A stretch of DNA of 64,000 bases from Hypomyces perniciosus (lineage: Eukaryota; Ascomycota; Sordariomycetes; Hypocreales; Hypocreaceae), in contig SPDT01000004.1 of assembly GCA_008477525.1 (NCBI GenBank), forward strand, positions 4,092,001 to 4,156,000, written 5' to 3'. The notes under the pieces are model-generated. The model did not search any database. It saw only the letters and a list, made by a program, of their open reading frames with translations, and was not told the DNA's origin. Of this stretch, positions 33,894 to 46,595 are shown piece after piece (the first letter of the stretch is position 1; every line of letters begins with the position of its first letter). The position numbers were made by a program, and so were the translations under genes.

Positions 33894-35841
33894 CTTGCCA
33901 CAGTACAGTAGTAGTAGTAGTACGGAGTACGGAGTAGTACTACTTACTGCTTCGTACTAGTAGTACTATCGTATCCGCTGCCCGTCTCTCATCCATGTGT
34001 CGTCGTGGCAGTATTTGCTTCGTATCGCCTACTTGGCCTGCAGGTATTCGATACATGGATCGTCCTTAAGCTCTCACAGCTGGAGTCGCAGCTGGAGCCA
34101 CAGCCGCTGGCCATGTCGCAGCTCCACCCTGTTTACCTTACCCGGTCCTGGAGCTGCGTCGTTTGAGCTCGGAGCCGGTGACTTTGAAGCGTTGTACCTC
34201 TCGATCGTGCGCACATACTTCGTACATACGTCTAAGATCGAGCGATGATGACATGCAGCAAACATGTATCGAGATCTCGCCCATTGCACGGAGTAGTACT
34301 TCGTATATGGACTGAACCATCAGCAAACCTCCTAATATATACTGTCTGGTTCGTTTGAACTGCTGCTTCTTGATAGTATGTATGCATGCAGTCCATCCTT
34401 TTCTCATGCCGGAGATGAAATCAATTACCTCGTCCAAAAGTCCAATTGCCAGTGGGGCCTCCAAGCGGCGCTCGACGTCATCACTCTATTTTTCTTCCGA
34501 GGCAACCCGTCCACTAGCATCCCAAGTTCTTTAATGGACAAAAATGGAAGATGTCAATGGCCAGTATTACGCTGTATGTTTTACCGAAGGTAACGTTGAG
34601 AATATATGCATTCCCACAAATCTAAATTAGATGGTATAATACTACAAGTGCTATTCATCTGCATGCATAGTATTACTACTACCTACCTTACTCTTCCATT
34701 CCACTCCCTCTGCTACAGGGTAAGTCATGACAGCACCAGTATGCGCGAAAGAGCCAGCCGATTATTATGACAAGACTTAATCTTCTTAATAGAGACATTA
34801 GGAACGTTTATTGTGTTCAAGAGTCCCCCTTCATCACCTACAATATACATCAGACACGAGTAGCTTCGGGATGTACAGAGTGCGTTGGAGGAATTTCCGG
34901 GTAGAAATTAATATCGATGCCAAGCTCCGATTTAATTTAGTATTATGAAATGCGAGGTTGCAGCGACTACTTCCACATCTCTATAAAATAAAAAAGTAAT
35001 ACTATCCGTACAAATACCAGGAAGCTCAAATACACACAGAGCACGAGCACGAGCAGACCTAGATGGGCTGTCTGTCGCAACCATGGAAACGTTCGAGAAA
35101 ACCCACCATTCTTACGAGCCAATCCGACAGGCCTACTATCAAGATACGAGTCGTACTCCATATCACCTGGAGAAGACGAAAAGATGCAACAACTAGGAAC
35201 AAACCTATCTGCCACCATGTAGCAACTTCCAAAGCAAATGTTTTACGAATGACGGGATCAAACCCATCCGAAGTGATGAAACCGGCGAAGCCGTAATATC
35301 GAAAACACATGTTTGAACCTCTACGCCTCGTTTTTGGCCGAGGTCAGTGCCGGATACGGAGTAACATTGGTCCGGCTGGAATATGGACTGGTCGCCGAGC
35401 TTCACAGGAATCTGGTGGGCAATAGATATCTATCTATCTGTCCGTGTTTTTTTTTTGTTTTCAAGTGTAAACATTGCCAACACATTCACCACTCCTGCAC
35501 ATTGACAATCACGTCATGATGCCAATGCTCCTCTTCCTCTGATTTCTATGGCCATAATCGCAAACGAAACCCACCTCAGCGGGCCTTGAGACGAAACCGA
35601 GCTTGAAAGCATGAGAAACGATAATGGTTTTTTCGTCCCTTTAAGTCGTTTGCATTGAGTTTCACGGGTTGTTTTTGTTGATAGTCGTCATCTGAACATT
35701 CTGCCTCACATGCTGATACTGATATGAGGTGCGCCAGTTGACTTAGCGCGTTTCACTGGGAGGCTGAAACTTCATGCCGACAAGATGGCGCTCAACGATA
35801 AAGACGTCGAGGAGCATGTTTTCCGCTCTTCTTACCTCTTA

Positions 35842-36143
35842 TCAAATCCGTCCATATTGGTTGTCGAGGGTATCGGAGATGTTTGCAATATGGCCTTCTC
35901 GGATTGTTCCTGAGTTGAGATGGGCTAGACACGATATTATACCCTGGTCAAAATGGGAAGCCTCATTCTCGGCAATTTGAGCAAGATAGCGGCGGTTTTC
36001 CTTCTTAGCCTGTGCCAAGCGGAGGACTTCGCCAATACTAGCTTCGACCAAGGGCTCGATTCCCGATCCAATCAGCCTTGCCAGCAACCTCCTCACCCAT
36101 GTTTCGACGTGGAGACAGACTTCAAACCAAACGCTTGGGAATC
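35842..36143 (-). CDS. Possible exon or gene fragment, function unknown
   Basis: A minus-strand open stretch reads as helical protein: WVRRLLARLIGSG, EASIGEVLRLAQAKKENRR, YLAQIAENEASHFDQG, ending at a stop at 35842. There is no ATG in frame; a TGA precedes the stretch, so it would need an upstream exon that I could not find. A GT donor-like GTAAGA lies just after the stop. The opposite strand (35953-36240) could encode a 95-aa protein with a signal-like start (MGSLILGNLSKIAAVF, then LLSLCQAED). Only one of the two can be real; I lean to the minus strand, weakly. Confidence 0.25.
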
Positions 36144-37405
36144 AAACGACCACTCCTGCACCCTGCATGACAATGGTGCTCCCGAGGCGGCACGGCGTCG
36201 AACGCTGAGGCGCCCAATTGAACATGATTCGACCATCTAATACGAACCAGCTCGAGTGTGTGACACCCACCCTTCAAGCTGCCGCTGCCGCGACTCCACC
36301 GCACAAAATGGACAGCCCACATCATAAATCATGGAGTTGTTTAGATGCCAAGGTTGGTTCGCGACTGTCTCATCGGCAGCCGTTTTGCTGGGTCAGACGG
36401 GATATGTCAGTGCGTACTTCGTATACTGCGTATACTACCTCGTACTCGTCGTGAGTTTGCATGATAATGATCCCCAACCCCAACCCTAACCCCATCGGCC
36501 CAATGAAGTCATTGAAGCTGCTGTTTGGCAAGCTATGTGAGAGTTTTTGCTAAGAAAGTGGCGGGGAGGTATGATGATGATTCAAACACACCGACTGGCG
36601 AACAGAACACACCGGACGGCATGATGGTCGAACAAGCGTTTCCATGCTAACGACAATGGCGCCATTATGAGACCAACCACGAACTGCCATTTGCTTGCTG
36701 CATGAGAAACGGCGACAACTACTTTGTACGGAACCAAAATTAAAACGGGATGGTCAGGCCAAAACATTATGCTTATGTAGATTCTGTGACAGGGCGGCTC
36801 TCCCATCGGTCTGAGTCTGAGAGTGTCACAGGGACCGGATCTCACAGACATCGACCAGGGCCCCCTTGTCATCAGTGTGCTAGAGCCGGAACGTCAAATC
36901 CCGCCAAGGTGTTTCGTGGGGATACGGCAATACGGCAACTATTACTACTAGTCGATGGAATCGAATCACCGTTTATGCGCAGGTTTATTATTATCTTGCT
37001 CAATCCTGCGTATTGCTTTGCGTATTTTGTCCCCTCTCTCGTATTAGCTTCGCTGTCTGACTACTTTATTCCAGTCCCTCCATTTTCATTTCGTTTTTCT
37101 TTCGTCCTTCTTTCGTCCTTGTTTACTTCCAACCCCCCCGCAGCGGGCGTTTACTTTCATTAATCGTCCAACTGGCTTGGCTGCTTACGCTCTTTTGCCT
37201 TTCTGAGATCTTTGTTTAGTGTATCCTGTCTTTGCGTTCTGCTCCATTCTCTTGAACGCTGGTCAGGCAAGAGAGTGCAAGGGACTGGATTTTGGAATTT
37301 TTGAGGTCAACAGCGGCATCTTGGGTTTGGACATTCATTTTTCAACCATCAATACTTTCCTACGACAAAACATTGAGGAACATCGATTCGCGTGGAGTAC
37401 ATATC

Positions 37406-38389
37406 ATGTCTCAGACGATGTCAATCCCGGTGGCCTATACCACCACAGCAGATGCTATCAGACGCCACGAACAAGGTGTCAGCAAGACCAGAAAAGCAAT
37501 CTTGACGGGTGGAGGACGTGCCTGGAGCGAGGATGAAGTAAGTTGCACACCCTGTTGACCTATGAGATTACGTGCCAACAATGAGTGTGTGCAGGAAGCA
37601 TATCTTCTCCAGACTCGTCTCCAAAAGATGCCATACAAACACATTGCGGCACACCTCAAGAAAACCGAACTGGCGTGTCGCCTCCACTACCACCAACTCT
37701 CACATGGCAGCAGCCGTCGCAAGCGAGCCTCATCAGTCTCGTCTGGTTCCGACCACTCATCCGAGTTACCGGCACCTGTCCCTGGCCCAATGCATGAGAG
37801 ACTGTCCGGTTCACTCTCGCCCCCGAGACGAGCCGAGAGCTATGGCCCAGTGCCATCATGCAGTGATATGCAACTACCCAGCATCATGGGTTCTAGCCTG
37901 TCTCCTAGACTGCCCGCTATCCTCCCCAAGCCAGCATCCATGCCTACCTCACAAACCCCCGGCTTGGGCTTCCGATATCCATCGATGATGCATGATGAGC
38001 CCAGTCATTTGCCGCCCGTCAACTTCCACCACGGCCCTCGATATCAACACATGACTCCCCCACCAAGGCTTGAAGGCTCACCCCTATCCCTGCCTTCAAC
38101 ATCTGTCCACACACCCACACATGTTGACCTATCGCGTCTCCAAGCCATCTACGACACTCACAGGGATGCCTTCTGGAGTGTCATTGCCCATGAGTATGGG
38201 TCAAACATGTCCCCTGCTTTGCTTGAAACGGCATGGAAAACGGGTGTGTGCTGCCGACCGCTCCAATCCGCTAGCCGTCCCCTCACACCGGCAGCCAGCC
38301 CGGGTTCTGAGATGCGGAATAGAGGCTGCAGCATAGACAAGACGAGGATTGCCTCTATCTTGGATGAGGATCCCAGGGGTGGGTGGTAG
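37406..38389 (+). CDS. Myb-like DNA-binding protein
   Basis: 308 aa from exons 37406-37537 and 37595-38389. A single Myb-like/SANT repeat sits at the N-terminus, split by the intron: GGGRAWSEDE, then EAYLLQTRLQKMPYKHIAAH, LKKTELACRLHYHQLSHG, followed by a basic SSRRKR. The rest is Ser/Pro-rich with a short conserved-looking segment LSRLQAIYDTHRDAFWSVIA near residue 230. Likely a nuclear regulator. The start ATG at 37406 precedes a second in-frame ATG four codons later. The CT-rich upstream region fits a fungal promoter. Confidence 0.75.
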
Positions 38390-39450
38390 GCAGGATGGAA
38401 AAAAAAAGGGCAGCCCTTGGGGAGATACAGAAGTCTCAAGGCTACGGAGGAATGAGTAATGAGCATACTATGTTAATACCACTTTCGTTTTGTCAGGAAA
38501 ATGCATATTTTTGGGCTTACGGGGGCATGAACTGATCAATCAGATCTTGATGTGGCATATGACTACTATGAGATACAGACTGGCGTTGACATGATGAATC
38601 TGGGTGCTCACGGAACTAGATATAAATTGGGGGGGGGGGGATTATTAAATAATTTTTGAATACTCTGTATGTTATTCGAAGTGCTCTTCAGCTACGGAGT
38701 ATCTAGTCCGTGATCTGTTTCGATGATACTAGTCAACTTGGCATAAGTAAGATAACTTGCCATTTCTGGCAATTATCAGACCATACATACCCCGCGATTC
38801 ATATTAGTAGCAGCCTCGGGTATAGTCATACACACATAGGCATGATGAGGAGTATTAGTAGTAGTACGTGGGAATTCAGCCGGATTGTTAAAGCCCGCAC
38901 TGGGATTCGACGAGGTGGAGACCCTATGGGGACCAAATCGAGGCACAATGACGGAGCGGAATGCGGAGGTGGCTTTTGAGGGGCAGAGAGAGAGAATCTC
39001 CTCCCATCTTTTTGTCCGATAAACTGCCGTTGTTTGTGCTCTTTTTGAGCCTTTCCGTTGATTCCGTTCTGGTCTGTTTGAGCAGAGGGATAGTGATAGA
39101 CAGGAGATAGAACAGGTGAGTGACGCACTCTTTTATGTGCTATGCATTGGGATTCTGTAGGAGAAAGTAAGGGCATAATAGGTTTTGCATACATCTCAGC
39201 CTTTGCCGCGCGCCCTCCGTATTGAACCCTGGGAACGCTCTGGCTGAAATATCAATCAATTTGGGCAATCCTGCTTTCAATTCGTCCAGGGGAGACAGCT
39301 GATTGTCTATTTGACCCCCAGGTGTCTCCACACAATCACATCTCTCTTTCTCTTTCGTTCCCATTCAAGCTCTCTCATCCTCTTCATCATTTTAGACATA
39401 AAACCAATGGTAGAGAGAAAAGCAGACTAACTAAGAAGTACAGACTCGCC
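38390..39450. other. Intergenic region before the DHAD paralogue
   Basis: About 1.06 kb. Holds an 11-12 G homopolymer near 38629-38640 and a TACGGAGTA word at 38693-38701. CT-rich sequence at 39335-39390 probably belongs to the core promoter of the next gene. No gene seen. Confidence 0.5.
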
Positions 39451-41532
39451 ATGGCAGACCAACAAGCAGCTTCCAATGTGCCGACTCACGACCCCAAGTC
39501 GTCGAGTGATTACATCCAGTTCAACTGTCTCCCTCCGGGTGGACCGCTGAATCGATGGTCGACGACTCTCACTCGAGATCATGACTTTCCAGGAGCTCAA
39601 GTATGAGTCCTCTCGCCTCATGATATGATTGCCTTGTGATGATGTGAAGGGCAGGGCTCGCTAACTGGGGTTCATAAAAGGCCATGCTCTACGGAGCCGG
39701 CGTGCCAAACCGCGAGATGATGAAGAATGCGCCTCAAGTCGGCATCGCGACAGTCTGGTGGGAAGGGAATCCGTGCAAGTATGTATATGCCTGCCCCTTA
39801 ATCCGAGCACATACTAACTAATCAACTCAACTCTCTCTTAGCACGCATTGTGAGTGAACAGTGAAGAGTCATCTTTCGTGACCTGAAGCTTATTGTACGT
39901 CTCAGTGCTCGAGTTTGGTCAGATTGTCAAAAAGTCTGTTGAGAAGCAAGGCATGCTCGGCTGGCAATTCAATACCGTCGGCGTCTCAGACGCCATCACC
40001 ATGGGCGGCGACGGTCAGTCCTCCCTCTCCCTCCTCTTCTATCCCTTCATGCATACATCTTACACCCGGAACCAGGTATGCGCTTCTCCCTCCAAACCCG
40101 CGAACTCATCGCCGACTCCATCGAATCCGTAACCTGCGCCCAGCACCACGACGCCAACATCTCCATCCCAGGCTGCGACAAGAACATGCCCGGCGTCGTC
40201 ATGGCCGCTGCCCGCCACAACCGTCCCTTCATCATGATCTACGGCGGCACCATCCGCAAAGGAAACTCCTCCCTCCTCGAGAAGAACATCAACATCTCCA
40301 CCTGCTACGAAGCCGCAGGCGCATTCACCTACGGCCGTCTCCACGCAAAGACCAATCCCGACCAGCCCGGCCGCCAAAGCTCCGACGTCATGGAAGACAT
40401 CGAACAACACGCCTGTCCCGGAGCCGGAGCCTGCGGCGGCATGTACACGGCAAACACCATGGCCACCGCCATCGAAGCCATGGGCCTCACCCTCCCCGGC
40501 TCATCGTCCTACCCAGCCCTCTCCCCCGAAAAGAACCGCGAGTGCGAACGCGCCGCCGAAGTCATCAAAACAACCATGGAGAAGGACATCCGCCCGCGCG
40601 ACCTGCTCACCCGTGCCGCCTTCGAAAACGCCCTCGTCTTGACCATGATCCTCGGCGGCTCGACAAACGGCGTGCTTCACTTCCTCGCCATGGCCAACAC
40701 AGCCGGCGTGCCCCTGACTCTGGACGACGTTGCGAGGGCCAGTGATCGCACCCCCTTTTTGGCAGACCTAGCCCCCAGCGGTAAATACCTCATGGAGGAC
40801 CTCTACAAAGTCGGCGGCACGCCCTCTGTCCTTAAGATGCTCATCGCAAAGGGCCTCATCGACGGCTCCATCCTCACCGTCACAGGCAAAACCCTCGCCG
40901 AAAACGTCGCAGATTGGCCCTCCCTCGACCCAGGCCAACAAATCATCCGGCCTCTCGAGGACCCCATCAAATCCAGCGGCCACATCCGTATCCTGCGCGG
41001 AAACTTCGCCCCCGGCGGTGCCGTGGCGAAAATCACAGGCAAAGAGGGCCTGTCGTTTACAGGTCGCGCACGCGTGTTCAACAAAGAGCATGAACTCAAC
41101 ACTGCGCTTTCAAAGGGTCTGATCAAGAGTGAAGATGGAAACCTGGTTCTTATTGTGCGTTACGAAGGACCGAAGGGCGGACCGGGTATGCCGGAGCAAC
41201 TCCGTGCCTCTGCGGCCATCATGGGTGCCGGCTTGACGAACGTAGCGCTCGTCACAGATGGCCGTTACAGCGGTGCGTCTCACGGCTTCATCGTGGGCCA
41301 TGTTGTCCCTGAAGCAGCAGTGGGAGGACCGATTGCGCTGGTGCAGGACGGTGATGAGGTGACCATTGACGCGGTGAGGAACCGTATTGACGTCGCGGTT
41401 TCAGAGGAGGAGATGGAAGAGAGGAGGAAGAAGTGGACGCCTCCGGAGCCAAAGATCAAGAGGGGCGTGTTGGCCAAGTATGCCAAGTTGGTTGGTGATG
41501 CAAGCCACGGCGCCGTGACGGATGGATGGTAA
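39451..41532 (+). CDS. Dihydroxy-acid dehydratase (IlvD/Edd family) paralogue without clear mitochondrial presequence
   Basis: 606 aa from exons 39451-39600, 39681-39778, 39842-39849 (8 nt), 39906-40013 and 40076-41532. IlvD/Edd dehydratases convert 2,3-dihydroxy acids to 2-keto acids (valine/isoleucine synthesis) or act on sugar acids. Fe-S cysteines are present in [19 protein letters not shown] and [13 protein letters not shown]; also [15 protein letters not shown] near the C-terminus. The N-terminus ([17 protein letters not shown]) is polar and acidic, unlike the basic presequence of the mitochondrial ILV3 enzyme, so this is probably a cytosolic paralogue. Substrate unknown. The micro-exon completes the first Cys motif (NPCNTHL) in frame. 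Confidence 0.88.
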
Positions 41533-41854
41533 AGATGCTGTGATAGTAAAACGCTCAAAGAAGAGCCAATGTGGTCAAAAGAAATGGATGTATCCAGGAC
41601 ATGAACTTCTGCTCTATTATATGAAACGAGTAAAACCTGTCACAAAAGCTTTCACACATACAAAGGGGGAAACCAAGGGTATCGACGCCTCGACTACTTA
41701 CCCATCCACCAAACGACGTTATTCACACAAACCAAGATATCCTCCCGTTCGATCGCTCAGTCTCTGATCTGGTTGTGTACACATTAAGTTCCTGTTCCCC
41801 TGTCCTTCATGGATGAGAGGGAGAGAGAATAGACCAAGAGGAAACTCCACCGCT
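41533..41854. other. Convergent 3' flank, DHAD / MVP1
   Basis: 322 bases between stop codons. 3' UTRs only; nothing else seen. Confidence 0.5.
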
Positions 41855-44505
41855 TTAGTCTCCCAGAGGCATGCCTTCGAGGGCATCCAGTAAGCGCCGC
41901 CAGTTGTCCGCTAGCATCTCGGCGTACTTGACTCGTTCACCCGCCCAGTCTTGGTTCCACCTGCTGACGTGGTACTGCGTTGACTGAAAGGTGATGAGCT
42001 CGTCCCGCAGGCACTCCCTGACAAAGACAGATCGATTGTGTTGCTGCACAATAGACTCCTTGTCCTGTAGGAGCCACATTAGCATTTCGCAGTTGAGAAA
42101 ATAAGAGGGGCTGATTATCAGCCGATGCAAACTCACCTTGATGATGGCCTCCGCGGCCTTTTCAATCTCCCCTGGCTTGACCAACCCCTCTGGCTTGGTC
42201 CTCAGGTTGGTCAATTTAGTCTCGTTGGTTTGTATCCTCCTCTCCAGGTAGGGGATGTTGTCCTTGTCTAGTCTCTCTCTCCGATCAAACAGCTCCCGCA
42301 GACTGACAAGTGCATCCCGCTGGCGCTTCAAGTCCTCCAGAACACCCTCGTCCCAGCCTCGGCTCTCATCCTCCATCAAGCTAGTACATGTGCGCAAATG
42401 TTTGCTCATGGCCATCAGACCGTCGTTGAGCAGTGGAATCTCATTCGTATCGGTCGCGTAGGTATCCGCAGAGACCTCTGTAAGTGAATTCAGTGACATG
42501 GCGACTCGCGCATGGTCAGCAGCAACGCCTTCGGTTCGCTTGACTAGGCGATCCATGATATTGCAGCAATTGATGTAGAGCTCGGCAGAGCGACGGACGC
42601 CAGCGCGCGTCCGTGCGAATAGATCCTCGAGTGTTGGCGGCAGCGAGTCCTCAAGGCCGGGAGGCAAGACTCGGTCGGTGAATTCGTCCTGGACAGAAAT
42701 AGTAGCCTGCTTTCGCCAAACTGCCAGTTCCTGCTTACCAATTAGCATCAAATCAATCAAAGATTAGGATCGGGAAACACACAGTAGGAACCGTCAGGAA
42801 CATCACAACCAGCTGCTCCTGGCTCAACACCGGATGCCTCACGAGGGCATTCAAGAACCTACCCAGCCCTCGCCGTCGCTTCTCAATGAAGGAGCCATCG
42901 TTGGACAGGTGGTTGCCATTCACAGCCACGCGCTTGGGCGGTAGCAGTGGCAGAGTCCTGAACGGATACCTCTTGTGCAAGCAGTCCAAAAGCCAGACGA
43001 AGTCGCTGTACCGACGGACAACCTTGCTCTCTCGTCGTTGGCTTGTAACCTCGTAGTTGTGGTGCTGGAACATGAATATTCCCTCCTTGCCCGGCATAAG
43101 TGTGACAAGGACGGTCTCTTCCACGCCGCTCCCGATGCGACCACCGAGGCTTCTAATCTGGGTCGCGGGAGGAGGATCACTACTGGGCGCTCGGCCGGCG
43201 CCATCTGCCCCGAACGGATTGGGTGCTGGCGCTCGGTTCGGGTGTGGATGCCTTTCATTGAAGCCAGCACCGGCGGAGCCGTTGTTCCCTTCATAGTAGC
43301 CTCCCCATCCACCTTGCCCTGGAAGAGAGCCACTCGACACCTGCCTGTGAGAATTCGAAGGGCGTACGGGCTCCGTTGGGGGCGCAGCGTAATGGTTTAT
43401 AGGTTGCGGCCCGAACGATGGAGGGGGGGGAGGAGGTGGTGGTGGTTGTGTATGCTCGCTGAAACCATTTTGTCGAGGCGGTGCGACATGATTGTCCGTC
43501 CCGCTCGGCCTCGCGTGGGCATGACCCTTGTGTAGATCGGGCGTGTTCCAAGGATCGTCTTCCGGGTCGTCGTGCAAGGCCGGCCTGAGCATGTTGGGCG
43601 AGACGGGGAGCTGTGTCGCCGGCGGAGGAGGCATGATCGGGACCTGCGGCGGCTTTGCGGCGAGCTCGGCGACGGGAGGCAAGACGGGCTCTGCAGTAAG
43701 TCCCGGGAGCTTAGGTCGAGGGATATCTAAGCAAGAGATGAAATGGAAGATTAGCCTGCGGAGCTCCCCACTAAGAGAATGACCATTGGGCGCGATAACA
43801 GAAGATGATGTATCAAAAAGATAGCGGCCACCAATCAATTTGCCATCGCCTTGGCGTGATTCGCGGCAGCTGGAGGTGTTGGTGACAATTGAGGGAAATG
43901 ATAGGCAATGGAAGGCCCATAAAACACAGCGGCTAACACGCATATTCACACATGACAACAGAGGAGATGCATGGCTTTGACTCACTTCTCCTTCGTTCGT
44001 CGACGCTGTCCAGGCTGATCGTGTCGCCCTCCTGCGCCAAGCCAATCAGCGCCAGAAGCACGTTGAACTCGCTGCGCCCTAGCGAGACGTCTGAGCCATC
44101 AGGAGCCACGAGCGACATGATGCGCACTTGAGCATCGGCATCGAGGCGGGCCACGGCGAACAGCTTGGCGACGCCTGTAGCCGTGACTCGTCCAGCGCTG
44201 CCGTCTTCGCGCACCACCGCATCGAAGACCTCAATGTAGCTCTCTGGCACGTCAGAGGCGGGCAACAGGCTGCGGATCAGCTCGGCGCGGCTCTGCTGCT
44301 TGCGAGGGGTCGGCATGTCCCAGGGCGAGGCATCGTGGTTGTCGTCGAAGAGCCCGTTGGCGGAGTTGCGGCCAGAGATTGGCTCGTTGTCGAAGAGGCC
44401 TCCTCCTCCTCCTCCTCCTACTCCTCCTCCATTGCGGCGATTCGGCGATTCGCCCAGGGCTGGCCCGCTGCCATTGTCGGACGGCGACGTCCCAAAGAGA
44501 GACAT
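41855..44505 (-). CDS. MVP1: Sorting nexin MVP1 (PX-BAR)
   Basis: 755 aa from exons 44505-43986, 43726-42783, 42730-42137 and 42064-41855. Functions on endosomes in vacuolar protein sorting and retrograde recycling. N-terminal MSLFGTSPSDNG; an EH-like helical segment (VFDAVVREDGSAGRVTATG); a long Pro-rich linker with NMLRPALHDDPEDDPWNTPD; PX domain with YEVTSQRRESKVVRRYSDF and LPLLPPKRVAVNGN, giving the PI3P-binding RRYSDF and LPPKR motifs; then a BAR-like helical region (LVKRTEGVAADHARVAMSLN, ending SRWNQDWAGERVKYAEML). Order and size match fungal Mvp1. The poly-Pro and poly-Gly tracts near 43420 and 44400 are low-complexity. Confidence 0.92.
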
Positions 44506-46394
44506 GGCTCGGGTCGTCGTGGCCTTGCTCCTTGTGATGGAGGTGCTGCTGCGAGTCGTGGGCTTCGTAATGACGGGGATTAAAAGCAAGCTAGGGTCGT
44601 TGCTCGTGAGGGGGAGCTTGCGTTGCTTCTCGTCATAGGTTTATTATTAGTAGTACTTCGTAGTTAGTAGTTGTAGTAGTAGTAGTAGTAGTATGCAGTT
44701 AGGCGGTTTGTGGCCCTGGAATCGAAGGCCTGCAGGGATTAGAGTTGGCACATAGAAAACACAATAATGACGAGCAGCGAACAGGAAAAACGGGAAAAAT
44801 GCAATTGCGACACGACGAATGCACGAGATGGAATGGCGAAGTTGGCGGTTGGCTGGTTGTGAAGTCATTTGCAGGTCAAAAAGGTGGAGAAGTCGTTGGA
44901 CAGTGCAACGAGAGGCGGTTATAGCGACCTTTCGCTACAATGGGTCGGGAGAGTAGGAATACTAAATACCAATACCGACGGAGACTCTACGGACTAGAGT
45001 AATCGATTGAGAAATACGAGTAGCTAATATCTAGCCCAAATCCTTCAGGAATTAGGACAGCTCTTACCGAGATACTTACCACATACGGTCAATGCCGACC
45101 TCTACTTTCTATCCTTCTTCATCGAGATATACCTGGACCCATTTTGCTTTAACCTAGACCGAGACCTGGAGCCATGTAATGACTCAGATCTTTAACTGTA
45201 ACATTTGGGTTCGGTGGCAGAAGATGCCTTGGTCATCTCCTAGTCAAGGACACACTCTTTTTCACAATTACACAAATATTGGCCATGTTCACTATTAGCA
45301 AAGCGCTTGACGAACAGGGGAGACCGATCGAGATTGAACCTGAGTTGAGGCCCAGGCTAGTGGCCACTCCAGTAGAGTTTTAAGTGTGCTATCACACTAA
45401 GGAGTGCGAATCATGCGGAACTGTCGCATTACATATAAGGTCACATAGCCACACGCACAGTGTGGGCTCACATTTTGCTGGATTTTGGTTTGACAGGAAC
45501 TTATCCGGTCGGCCAGGTTAGACTATCCGCAAGAAAAGGGTGACGCCGATCTTGTCAATATCGATTCTGAGCTTCAGGAACTTGCTGCTAGCGTCAGAGG
45601 GCGCTGATGGATGGGTCCATAAACAGGAAGGAAGGTCAACGGATTATAGGAGATGGCCATTGAATCTATGCGACGGAAAATAGAGTGTATCCATATATAT
45701 CTCACTTCCACACTAGTGATTGCGATCCAACAGATATAAACTCCTCCTGAACTTGTGGACCGTGCGTGTATGAGACAAGAGCAAAGCTTGGACGTCCTCG
45801 CACTTGTTCGCGACCTGGTATATCTTGCCTATATCGGTGATAAAGAAAAAGACAGTGTAATAAGAGATAAAGCCAATATGAGGAATACTAGGTTTAATTA
45901 AGATACAACAGAATTCAAGGGAGGCCAAGTGAAAACTTCAAAGTCGCTTATGCAGCTAGATAGAGACGAAAGTGCGGGCGGTACTTGACTCCTATTGTAT
46001 AATGTAGAACTAAACCATAATCGGATTCCAGTTGAGATAAAGTATCGCTTTTATAGAAAAAAGAAGGGTGGAAAGTAGAAGGTTATACTTCATTCATATA
46101 TATGCAGCAATTTTTCTAGATTCACCGTAAATGTCGGGATGCAAGTACGAGTACACTACGGATACGAAGTACCGACGTCGGAACTGCCGCCGTGAACAAA
46201 ACGGTGGCGGTATGGGCTCCGTTTTTTTGGTGTCAAATGACTTAACAGTGCTAGTAAATTGCTTAGCGCGGGGGTTCATTGTTCTCCAAAAACGGAATCA
46301 TGAGACTCCAAATTTGGGGTCTTCGGAGGCAAAAAATAGAGGACATCCCGAATTTTCGACTACCGATAGAAAATACTAAAAAAATATAAAGAAA
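44506..46394. other. Intergenic region grading into repeat-rich DNA
   Basis: About 1.9 kb. A GTA/TAG triplet microsatellite lies at about 44643-44692 close to the MVP1 promoter. From about 45000 the sequence becomes AT-richer with many stops; no gene or recognisable element is seen, though the composition suggests old decayed DNA. Confidence 0.4.
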
Positions 46395-46513
46395 ACATAC
46401 AACAGCCGGTGTTCGCCAGTGGTCACCCACCTGACTACTAATCTGCCTCTTATTGGCTTGACTATGGGAGAGCGGACGGGATCCCGTATATTCCAATAGA
46501 TGTGGTCGTATGT
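46395..46513 (-). rRNA. 5S rRNA copy 1, diverged
   Basis: The minus strand begins ACATACGACCACAT and ends GGCTGTTGTATGT, 119 nt, with the internal-control core AGATTAGTAGTCAGGTGGG and TGACCACTGGCGAA. The 5' and 3' ends can pair as helix I. A T-run (TTTTCTTTATATTTTTTTA) follows, suitable for Pol III termination. Compared with canonical filamentous-fungal 5S, several helix III/IV bases differ (CAATAAGAGG in place of a GC-rich stem), so it may be a pseudogene. Confidence 0.75.
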
Positions 46514-46595
46514 GGTGTTTAGTCTCTCAGGTCGCCTGATATCCGGCACCACCACACAACAGCGAACAAAAAGAAACAGCAAAAAAGGAGACAAA

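Larger units (their letters stand above)
31207..37405. other. 6.2-kb gene-poor region between two Myb-type genes
   Basis: No multi-exon gene could be built here. It contains low-complexity GAGTGAGAG-type repeats (about 32025-32115), a decameric CTCGTGTG repeat (about 33845-33893), TACGGAGTA words at 33921-33936 and 35355, and one small possible coding segment (35842-36143, listed separately). The part next to 31206 is probably 5' UTR/promoter of the Myb gene, and 36700-37405 (CT-rich) that of the downstream gene. Confidence 0.4.

Noticed and set aside
34967..35310. Minus-strand hydrophobic small frame (64-83 codons)
   Set aside because: Overlapping alternatives in two frames, no homology signal, AT-rich end; could be chance.
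36470..36494. Telomere-like CCCCAACCCCAACCCTAACCCC
   Set aside because: Only one true CCCTAA unit; too short and interspersed with variants to call an interstitial telomere.
39451..41532. Self-resistance DHAD of an aspterric-acid-like cluster
   Set aside because: No terpene cyclase or P450 gene nearby in the window.
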